From Desulfitobacterium_A sp034927245 (GTDB taxonomy: Bacteria; Bacillota; Desulfitobacteriia; Desulfitobacteriales; Desulfitobacteriaceae), in assembly GCF_034927245.1 (NCBI RefSeq), contig NZ_JAYFQK010000066.1:1-49123 (forward strand): a stretch of 49,123 bases of DNA. Reading direction: 5' to 3'. Below, piece after piece: positions 42,857 through 49,123 of the stretch (position 1 is its first letter; each line of letters starts with the position of its first letter). Below the pieces are notes generated by a model that was not told the origin of the DNA, searched no databases, and worked only from the letters and a program-made list of their open reading frames with translations. Made by a program: the position numbers and the translations under genes.

Positions 42857-43699
42857 ATGAGGACAATAATGGTTATAGGTGCCGGGCAGATGGGTGGCGG
42901 AATAGCTCAGGTTTCGGCTCAAGCAGGCTACTCTGTTATCCTGAATGACATTAAAGAAGCATTTGTAAATCGGGGTTTGGGTATTATTGAAAAAAATCTC
43001 AATCGGAGCGTTGAAAAAGGGAAACTCGAGGCAGCGGAAAAGGAAGTCATTTTAAACCGTATTACAAAATCGACTGCGCTAGAAGATGCTGCTTCAGCTG
43101 ACTTAGTTATTGAAGCGGCAGTAGAAAATATCGCGATTAAGAGCCAAATTTTCGCACAACTGGATAGCATCTGTCCGGAACATACGATTCTTTCGACCAA
43201 TACCTCTTCTTTACCGATTACAGAGATTGCCGCTTTTACGAAACGACCGGATCGAGTTATCGGTATGCACTTTATGAACCCTGTTCCTGTGATGAAGCTC
43301 GTCGAGGTTATCCGCGGTCTGGTTACGAGTGACGAGGTGTACAAAACAATTGAAACCCTCAGCCTTGAAATGGGAAAAACGCCCGTGGAAGTGAATGATG
43401 CCCCGGGCTTTGTAGCTAACCGGATTTTAATCCCTATGATTAACGAAGCCATTTATACACTTTACGAGGGAATCGCTACGGCTGAAGATATCGACAATGT
43501 CATGAAGTTAGGAATGAACCACCCTATGGGACCTTTGGCTTTGGCAGATTTAATCGGTCTAGATACCGTTCTAGCTATTTCCGAAATCCTTCATGAAGGA
43601 CTCGGCGATAAATATCGTCCTTGCCCACTCCTTCGAAAATACGTTAAAGCGGGTTGGTACGGTAGAAAATCGGGCCGCGGTTTTTATAAATATGAGTGA
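42857..43699 (+). CDS. 3-hydroxyacyl-CoA (3-hydroxybutyryl-CoA) dehydrogenase
   Basis: NAD(P)-dependent oxidoreductase that interconverts 3-hydroxybutyryl-CoA and acetoacetyl-CoA. Seen: Rossmann GAGQMGGGIA at the N-terminus, catalytic GMHFMNPVPVMKLVE with its histidine, PGFVANR, and the C-terminal helical domain with NHPMGPLALADLIGLD. 280 residues, like Hbd of clostridia. ATG 42857 follows GGAGGGG by 6 nt; ATG 42842 is upstream of that site. First of five co-directional genes. Confidence 0.95.
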   Translation: MRTIMVIGAGQMGGGIAQVSAQAGYSVILNDIKEAFVNRGLGIIEKNLNRSVEKGKLEAAEKEVILNRITKSTALEDAASADLVIEAAVENIAIKSQIFAQLDSICPEHTILSTNTSSLPITEIAAFTKRPDRVIGMHFMNPVPVMKLVEVIRGLVTSDEVYKTIETLSLEMGKTPVEVNDAPGFVANRILIPMINEAIYTLYEGIATAEDIDNVMKLGMNHPMGPLALADLIGLDTVLAISEILHEGLGDKYRPCPLLRKYVKAGWYGRKSGRGFYKYE

Positions 43700-43731
43700 A
43701 TAAAGCGATCAATTAAGGGGGGAAAAAGTAG

Positions 43732-45093
43732 ATGTCATTTAAAGTTGTCCAAAAATTAGATATTACACGAAAGAGTTATTACAAAAATGCCAAAATCGCC
43801 GCTTACGGTGAAAGACAGCCTGATTTTTCAACACAGGGGAGAAAAATTGGGAATACCTATGCTAAACAACGTGAGGTTGTTTGTGTAGAAGCCTGCAGAA
43901 CACCCTATGGTAAATCTCTGGGAGCTTTAGTCGAGTATGATGCAGCTCAATTAGGAGCACTTGCGATAAAAGAAGTCATTCGCAGGACTGAAGGCAAAGT
44001 CGCCCCCGGAGATGTAGACTATGTCATTATGGGTCACGTGGTTCAAGCCGGCTGCGGTCAAGTCCCGAGTCGTCAAGCTACACTTCTGGCAGGACTTCCC
44101 GAACAGGTGCCTTCGATTACGGTCAATAAGGTTTGCTCCTCCGGTGTTAAAACGATTGATCTGGGGGCTCAAATGATTGCTTTAGGAAGAGCCGAGATTG
44201 TTGTTGCCGGCGGACAGGAAAGTATGAGCAATATTCCTTTCGCACTCCCTGATATGCGAAGAGGAAAGAAGATGGGACTTCCCAATACGGATTGTGTAGA
44301 CCTGATGGTGCAAGACGGGCTTTGGGATGCTCTGTACGATCGCCACATGGCAATTCATGGTTCAGAAGTCGCCGATGAATTTGGGTACAGTCGTGAAGAA
44401 CAGGATGAATGGGCTCTTCATTCACAACGGGCTGCCTCCGAAGCGATGGCTTCGGGAAAACTTGATGACGAAATTTTCCCGATTGCTATTAAAAAAGGGA
44501 AAGAGATTATGGAAAAAGATGAAGGACCTCGCTCAAATACGACTTTGGAAGGGCTGGCCAAACTTAGGCCTGTTTTTGATCACTCCAGTGCTGTGACCGG
44601 AAATCCCGGAAGCGTAACCGCGGGAAATGCACCCGGAACGAATGACGGTGGGGATGTTTGTCTGCTGATGAGCCGAGAAAAGGCAGATGAGCTTGGCTTA
44701 AAACCCCTATTTACGATCGTGGACTATGCAGAAGTATCTCAACCGACGAAAGATATAGCCACTGTTCCTGGCCTTTCGATCAAGAAGGTTTTGGATCAGA
44801 ACAATATGACGCTTGATGATGTGAAGCTAATCGAAATTAACGAGGCTTTCGCCGCCGTGGCCTTGGTCAGTGCCCGAAGCATTCTGGGGATGACGAAAGG
44901 GCAGATGTTTGAGAAGGTCAATGTTAATGGGGGCGCGATTGCTTATGGACATCCCATCGGGGCAACCGGGGCCCGGATCGTCATGACTTTAGCCTATGAG
45001 CTTAAACGCCGCGGCGGCGGTTATGGGGTATGTGGTATCTGCGCTGGCAATGCTCAAGGAGATGCCATGCTGATTCGTGTTGACGCCGATTAA
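43732..45093 (+). CDS. Thiolase (acetyl-CoA acetyltransferase family) with N-terminal extension
   Basis: Condenses or cleaves acyl-CoA with acetyl-CoA. Seen: nucleophile C135 in NKVCSSGVKT, NEAFAAVAL, H407 in AYGHPIGATGAR and C437 in the C-terminal loop. Two oddities. The usual start (EVVCVEACRTPYGK) comes only at residue 48, so about 47 extra residues precede it; they are basic with two tyrosine-lysine stretches. The final loop, normally CIGGG, reads CAGNA. GGGG precedes ATG 43732, and no ribosome site is evident at the later position, so the extension seems real. 453 residues against about 393. Confidence 0.92.
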   Translation: MSFKVVQKLDITRKSYYKNAKIAAYGERQPDFSTQGRKIGNTYAKQREVVCVEACRTPYGKSLGALVEYDAAQLGALAIKEVIRRTEGKVAPGDVDYVIMGHVVQAGCGQVPSRQATLLAGLPEQVPSITVNKVCSSGVKTIDLGAQMIALGRAEIVVAGGQESMSNIPFALPDMRRGKKMGLPNTDCVDLMVQDGLWDALYDRHMAIHGSEVADEFGYSREEQDEWALHSQRAASEAMASGKLDDEIFPIAIKKGKEIMEKDEGPRSNTTLEGLAKLRPVFDHSSAVTGNPGSVTAGNAPGTNDGGDVCLLMSREKADELGLKPLFTIVDYAEVSQPTKDIATVPGLSIKKVLDQNNMTLDDVKLIEINEAFAAVALVSARSILGMTKGQMFEKVNVNGGAIAYGHPIGATGARIVMTLAYELKRRGGGYGVCGICAGNAQGDAMLIRVDAD

Positions 45094-45134
45094 AGCAAAC
45101 GACAAATAAGATAAGAGATGGAGTGGGGTTAAAT

Positions 45135-46283
45135 ATGGATTTTGAACTGAGTAGCGAAACCTTGATGCTTAGAGACATGGTCCGGAAATTTGCCCAAAAC
45201 CAACTTGCACCTTTAGCCCCTGAGCTTGATAAAACCCACGAGTTTCCAATGGATACATGGATTAAAATGAGGGAACTTGGACTCACAGGATTTCCTATTC
45301 CTGAGGAATGGGGCGGCGGAGACGGTACCTATTTGGACTTCGCAATTATCGTTGAAGAATTGGCCAAGGCTTGCGCCTCGACCGCCGTAATTACAAGCGT
45401 CCATACGGGATTAGGCTGCATGAGCATGTATCTTTATGGCAGTTCGTATTTAAAAGAAAAATACCTAAAAAAATTGGCCACAGGTGAGATTATCGGAGCT
45501 TATGCACTGACTGAAGCTAATGCCGGGTCTGATGCAGCCTCTTTGAAATGCAGAGCTGAGGGTAAAGGCGATCATTTTCTGGTCAATGGCAGCAAAATAT
45601 TTATTACAAATGGTACTGTGGCTACTACGTTTTGTACGTTTGTTAAGACGGATTCAACGGCTCCAAACGGCAAAGGAATTACTTGCTTAATCCTTGAAAA
45701 GGGTATGCCGGGATTCACGATAAGTAAACCCGTAGACAAAATGGGAATGCATGGTTCGCCTACCGTTGAACTTAATTTTGAGAATGTTAAAGTTTCTAAA
45801 GAGAATGTTCTGGGCGAGATTAACAATGGTTTTGCAGTAGCTATGGGACTTTTAGCCGGTGGCCGTATCACGATTGGCGCTCAAGGGTTAGGAATTGCCG
45901 AAGGAGCCCTTGAATATACCGCTAATTATATTAAGGAAAGACAGCAGTTTGGTAAACCGCTGGCAGCGAATCAAGGGGTTCAGTTCATGATCGCCGATAT
46001 GGCAACGAAAATTGATGCGGCAAAGATGCTGATCTACAGAGCGGCTTGGCTGAAAGATCATCAAAAGCCTCATAACAAGGAGGCTTCAATGGCTAAGCTT
46101 TTCGCAACAGATGTTGCTATGGAAGTGACAACGAACTGTGTGCAATTGTTAGGCGGATATGGTTATTGTTCGGAATACCCCGTTGAGCGAATGATGAGAG
46201 ATGCGAAGATTACTCAAATCTATGAAGGATCAAATCAGATACAGAGGATGATCATTGGGCGCGAAGTCATTGGTCGCTTTTAA
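45135..46283 (+). CDS. Short-chain acyl-CoA dehydrogenase (butyryl-CoA type)
   Basis: FAD enzyme that interconverts butanoyl-CoA and crotonyl-CoA using electron-transfer flavoprotein or a related partner. Seen: N-terminal helical domain, YALTEANAGSDAA and KIFITNG in the middle domain, and catalytic E364 in QIYEGSNQIQR. 382 residues. ATG 45135 follows GGAGTGGGG; GTG 45123 lies within that site. No etfAB or crotonase gene is adjacent, so partners must be encoded elsewhere. Confidence 0.95.
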   Translation: MDFELSSETLMLRDMVRKFAQNQLAPLAPELDKTHEFPMDTWIKMRELGLTGFPIPEEWGGGDGTYLDFAIIVEELAKACASTAVITSVHTGLGCMSMYLYGSSYLKEKYLKKLATGEIIGAYALTEANAGSDAASLKCRAEGKGDHFLVNGSKIFITNGTVATTFCTFVKTDSTAPNGKGITCLILEKGMPGFTISKPVDKMGMHGSPTVELNFENVKVSKENVLGEINNGFAVAMGLLAGGRITIGAQGLGIAEGALEYTANYIKERQQFGKPLAANQGVQFMIADMATKIDAAKMLIYRAAWLKDHQKPHNKEASMAKLFATDVAMEVTTNCVQLLGGYGYCSEYPVERMMRDAKITQIYEGSNQIQRMIIGREVIGRF

Positions 46284-46323
46284 TTATGGCCGGGATAACG
46301 ATTGAATAAGGGGGGGTTCTTTT

Positions 46324-47292
46324 ATGGCGAGACCTAAAATTGTTAGTCTTTCGGAAGCGATCGGACAGATTCAAAATGGAGATATGTTAACCTTCGGGGG
46401 TTTTACGGTTTGGCGACGCCCCATGGCAGCAATATATGAGTTGATTCGTCAGAAAAAGCGAAATCTGCATTTAGTTGAGGTTAACGGCGGAACGCATGAT
46501 GATATGTTAGTCGGAGCAGGATGCGTTGAAATATGGGAATCATCTTGGAGCGGACATGAACTTTACGGTAAATTTGGAGGTAACTTAGCTCGCAAGATTG
46601 AAAAAAACGAAATACTATATGAAGATTGGGCGCATATCCACGTTCTAAATCGATTAACAGCCGGGGCAAAAGGTCTTCCCTTCTTACCCACTTATTCAGC
46701 GATGGGAAGCGATATACTGAATCCCGAGAATGATAACCTCGGAAAAGCGGGACTCCGAGATGGGTCCAATCCCCACATTGGAAAGTATAAATATGTTATA
46801 TATAAAGAACCTTTTACCCATTCCGAAATCGTTCTGGTCCCTGCGGCAAAACCGGATTGGTGTATTACTCATGTCCAAATGGCAGGTAAAGAAGGAACTG
46901 TACGCGTTGAGGGACTAAAATTTAGCGATCAGGAAGTAATCAAAGCATCCAAGCACAACATTATCATCGCAGAGCAGGTTGTTCCCGAAGAATATTTGCG
47001 CCGTGAACCGACCCAAAATATGCTCCCCGGTTATTTGGTGGATTATATTGTGGAATTACCTTGGGGTGCTCACCCTACAGGATTATTCGGTGCGTATGAA
47101 CCTGATGGCCCATTCATTAATAATTTCTTTAATGCTACCCGAACCCAAGAGGGGTTTGATCAGTGGGCAGAGGAGTGGATTTTCGGGGTCAAAGACTTCC
47201 AAGAATATCTGAGCAAACTCGGAATTACACGTCTCGAAGCCCTAAGAGCGAATCCTTCCTTGGGTTATTCATCAACACTGAAAAGGGGGTAA
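46324..47292 (+). CDS. CoA-transferase alpha subunit (GctA/IpdA-like)
   Basis: Alpha subunit of a family I CoA-transferase. Seen: N-terminal SLSEAIGQIQNGDMLTFGGF, the conserved glycine-rich FGGF loop and a C-terminal region with LPWGAHPTG typical of glutaconate-CoA-transferase/IpdA types. 322 residues, longer than the acetate/acetoacetate subunits. GGGGGG precedes the start. It lies 40 nt after the dehydrogenase and 4 nt before the beta subunit. Glutaconate or another dicarboxylic or short-chain acid is possible; the substrate is not set by sequence. Confidence 0.9.
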   Translation: MARPKIVSLSEAIGQIQNGDMLTFGGFTVWRRPMAAIYELIRQKKRNLHLVEVNGGTHDDMLVGAGCVEIWESSWSGHELYGKFGGNLARKIEKNEILYEDWAHIHVLNRLTAGAKGLPFLPTYSAMGSDILNPENDNLGKAGLRDGSNPHIGKYKYVIYKEPFTHSEIVLVPAAKPDWCITHVQMAGKEGTVRVEGLKFSDQEVIKASKHNIIIAEQVVPEEYLRREPTQNMLPGYLVDYIVELPWGAHPTGLFGAYEPDGPFINNFFNATRTQEGFDQWAEEWIFGVKDFQEYLSKLGITRLEALRANPSLGYSSTLKRG

Positions 47293-47296
47293 GACC

Positions 47297-48106
47297 ATGG
47301 AAGTAAAAAAGGGAAATTCTAAAATCGGCGAATTTAAGCCTATAGATCTCCTAGCTTGTGCCGCAGCTCGTGAGGTGCGGGATGGCGAAATCGTATTCGC
47401 GGGAACGGGTTTGCCGATGTTGGCGATCATGTTAGCCCAGCATACTCAAGCTCCTACTTCCGTTTGTATCTATGAATCCGGTTCAATTGATGGTCGTCCC
47501 ATCGATCTGCCGACTTCTGTTGCGGATGCCCGTTGCAGCTACCAGGCTGCAGTGGCTCACGGTCTAACCGATGTATTTGAACAGCTTCAATCAGGCAAGG
47601 TTGATCTGGCCTATCTGGGGGGAGCCGAGGTAGACCTCTACGGAAATATTAATACTACCTTTATGGGCGGCCCTACAGGCAAACGGCTTACCGGGAGCGG
47701 GGGCAACACGGATATTCATTCCTTAGCCAAACGAAGTGTTTTAATTATGCCCCAAATTAATCAAAAACGTCGTTTTGTCGAAAGAGTAAGCTATATTACT
47801 TCGCCCGGATGGAGAATCCCGCATTGGCCGGATCAAGAATGGGTACCGAAACAAGAGGTTTATGGTCCCGCTTTCCATGGCGGCCCGGCTGCTGTTATCT
47901 CTGATATGGGGGTTTATCGCTTTGATGAAAATGGTAAGATGTATCTTGATACGTTTCATCCGGGCTTTACACCTGAGGACTGTCGTGACAACTGCTGTTT
48001 TGAGCTTAATATCTCGAGGGTTAAGGGAGAAACGATTACCCCGACTTATGAAGAGTTGGACCTGCTCAGGAATACTATAGATCCGGAAGGGATTATCATA
48101 AAATAA
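47297..48106 (+). CDS. CoA-transferase beta subunit (GctB/IpdB-like)
   Basis: Beta subunit that carries the active glutamate. Seen: FAGTGLPMLAIMLAQHT, E60 in VCIYESGSIDG (matching the glutamate that forms the acyl-CoA thioester in GctB), YLGGAEVDLYGNINTT and GSGGNTDIHSLA. 269 residues. It starts 4 nt after the alpha subunit and ends before a hairpin terminator, closing the five-gene set. Confidence 0.92.
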   Translation: MEVKKGNSKIGEFKPIDLLACAAAREVRDGEIVFAGTGLPMLAIMLAQHTQAPTSVCIYESGSIDGRPIDLPTSVADARCSYQAAVAHGLTDVFEQLQSGKVDLAYLGGAEVDLYGNINTTFMGGPTGKRLTGSGGNTDIHSLAKRSVLIMPQINQKRRFVERVSYITSPGWRIPHWPDQEWVPKQEVYGPAFHGGPAAVISDMGVYRFDENGKMYLDTFHPGFTPEDCRDNCCFELNISRVKGETITPTYEELDLLRNTIDPEGIIIK

Positions 48107-48113
48107 GCCAGGG

Positions 48114-48140
48114 AGGTCGGTCATGATATATGATCGGCCT
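48114..48140 (+). terminator. Terminator after the CoA-transferase genes
   Basis: AGGTCGGTCAT (48114-48124) pairs with ATGATCGGCCT (48130-48140), counting two G-U pairs, then TCTTCTGATTT. The T run is weak. Confidence 0.6.
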
Positions 48141-48210
48141 TCTTCTGATTTCGCAAGTTAAGGTTAATCTTCTTCTGAGAATCAATTAAACCTTATTATT
48201 ATTCTCCGGG

Positions 48211-48410
48211 TTAAATTCCAAAGTAAGTTCCACTTTATCGAAGTAAATTCCACTGTAAGTCATCCTTTTTTGTTTGGAGAATAGAAAAGGGTGACTTTTT
48301 TTCGGTTTTGGATTAAAATAAGGCCAAATCCGGTGTAAAAACAGCTGAAAAAGGGCGCAGCTATCTGCGAGTGGGAATTTAGTATTTTTTTCGCATAGTA
48401 AATTCCACCC
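48211..48410. repeat. Cluster of TAAATTCCAC-type repeats, likely IS ends
   Basis: TTAAATTCCA (48211), AGTAAGTTCCAC (48222-48233), AAGTAAATTCCAC (48241-48253) and TAGTAAATTCCAC (48396-48408) point one way. GTGGGAATTTAGTA (48371-48384) points the other way and forms a hairpin with the last copy. No gene fits in 48107-48474. The repeats precede an IS30-type transposase and may be its terminal repeats plus older copies. Confidence 0.55.
48257..48307 (+). terminator. Second hairpin terminator in the IS-end region
   Basis: AAGTCATCCTTTTT pairs with AAAAGGGTGACTT, then TTTTTTTCGG. It is a clear stem with a T run and no gene directly in front, so it is probably a relic of an earlier arrangement or a backup to the hairpin at 48114. 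Confidence 0.7.
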
Positions 48411-48450
48411 GATGTAATGGAGTATGGAGCTGTTTCCCGGTAGATGTAAT

Positions 48451-48502
48451 GACAGGAGGAAATTAACGGGTAGGTTAATTTCTTCCTGTCATTTCTTTTT
48501 TT
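48451..48502. terminator. Hairpin overlapping the 3' end of the IS30-type gene
   Basis: GACAGGAGGAAATTAAC (48451-48467), 6-nt loop, GTTAATTTCTTCCTGTC (48474-48490), then ATTTCTTTTTTTTG on the plus strand. It would stop plus-strand read-through into the element and includes the transposase stop codon. Its core GGAAATTAAC/GTTAATTTC also occurs in the hairpin at 24505-24551. Confidence 0.65.
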
Positions 48503-49123
48503 TGTTCTTCAATAACCTGGTATGCGTCGAGATAATTCATTTCTCGTCCTGACTCATCGGTATAACCCCATGGATTGCCTAGACAATGGACGTCAGTCTC
48601 CTTAAAAAGAGAGGAATTCATGATGACCTCATTGGGCGGAATTTTGTGACACCCCAATGCCTTAAGGAGTTCTTCCCCATAGAGAAAAGCCATCATGTCA
48701 TAAGGGCATTTATTCCCTAAGCTTTGTCGGCAGTAGGAATTGATGTTGTCCATCATGCGGCAGATGTCGGCTTGGGTAAACCCATCCATACTAGTGCCTT
48801 TAGGAATAAAATAGCGGATCAGCTCGTGATTCCTCTCGGCAGAGCCTTTCTGCCCTGGTGAAGAGGCATCGCAGTAGAACAGATGAGTTCTGCGGTTTTG
48901 GTGTTGGTCAAACTCCAAGGCCTTTGGGTTAGAGAACTCAGAACCATTGTCCGTCAGCAAAACCGGCATAACCTTCATAAAAATGTCCTGGCCAAGTTTG
49001 AGGTGAAGGCCTTCAAGAATAGAGATGACGGATTGAGAATCGTTGGTCTGCCGCAAAAAGGCAAGCATGAATTCCGCCTTCACAAAATGAAGGGTAAGAA
49101 GAACCTTGCCCCCTTTACGGCCT
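48475..49123 (-). CDS. IS30-family transposase, partial (continues beyond the window)
   Basis: C-terminal part of a DDE integrase-fold transposase. Seen: the frame stays open to the window edge (GRKGGKVLLTLHFVK), second catalytic D in LLTDNGSEFSNP, and the IS30 hallmark SPGQKGSAERNHELIRYFIPKG with the catalytic E. At least 216 residues are visible; the N-terminal helix-turn-helix and first D lie outside. The end carries KKEMTGRN before the stop, overlapping a hairpin. The visible frame is intact. Confidence 0.9.
   Translation of the reverse strand, partial: GRKGGKVLLTLHFVKAEFMLAFLRQTNDSQSVISILEGLHLKLGQDIFMKVMPVLLTDNGSEFSNPKALEFDQHQNRRTHLFYCDASSPGQKGSAERNHELIRYFIPKGTSMDGFTQADICRMMDNINSYCRQSLGNKCPYDMMAFLYGEELLKALGCHKIPPNEVIMNSSLFKETDVHCLGNPWGYTDESGREMNYLDAYQVIEEQKKEMTGRN

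Overview
The window looks like chromosome of an anaerobic, endospore-forming, Gram-positive clostridium, most like the Desulfosporosinus/Desulfitobacterium group. This is inferred from gene content: spoVK, two gerB-gerC pairs with one gerA, QueF, TrkAH, a CtsR-type heat-shock promoter, a Bacillus-type SOS box and a butanoyl-CoA gene set. No rRNA, tRNA or CRISPR array was seen.

Layout. 1-8015 (+): housekeeping run typA, spoVK, hflX (with an N-terminal domain carrying a JAMM-like metal motif), an aluminium-resistance-type PLP enzyme, lepB and ddl. 8125-10974: lexA with an SOS box, then an M23 peptidase, a D,D-carboxypeptidase and a nine-cysteine small protein. 10975-12775: about 0.8 kb without a convincing gene but with a near-ideal promoter and a pair of direct repeats, then an orphan tyrosine recombinase. 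12822-20926: an LTA-synthase-like enzyme, CoA-disulfide reductase/rhodanese, RNase H, QueF and TrkH/TrkA behind a leader hairpin. 21166-24404 (-): tetR plus an SsuABC/TauABC-type importer with a readable promoter and operator. 24565-26076: a complete IS4-type element, followed by an AT-rich membrane-protein gene that looks foreign.

27688-34362 (-) is the most interesting stretch. It is one operon of xdhC/coxI-like, fmdE, DUF364-type, FecCD permease, ATPase, binding lipoprotein, a 23-codon acidic ORF, a methyltransferase and a THEP1-like NTPase. Its leader reads as a molybdenum (or tungsten) cofactor riboswitch followed by an intrinsic terminator. The simplest reading is a cofactor-sensing operon that imports molybdate/tungstate or a metal chelate and handles the metal or cofactor. 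Several of its members have no assigned function.

34563-35224: hsp20 behind four CtsR-like half sites at exact 10-bp spacing. 35322-41860 (-): spore germinant receptor operon gerA-gerB-gerC-small membrane protein-gerB-gerC with a sigma-G-like promoter. 41994-42509: a DUF6125-like protein. 42857-48106 (+): 3-hydroxyacyl-CoA dehydrogenase, thiolase (extended N-terminus, altered C-terminal loop), acyl-CoA dehydrogenase and a two-subunit CoA-transferase, with no crotonase. 48211-49123: repeats resembling IS ends and an IS30-type transposase that runs off the window.
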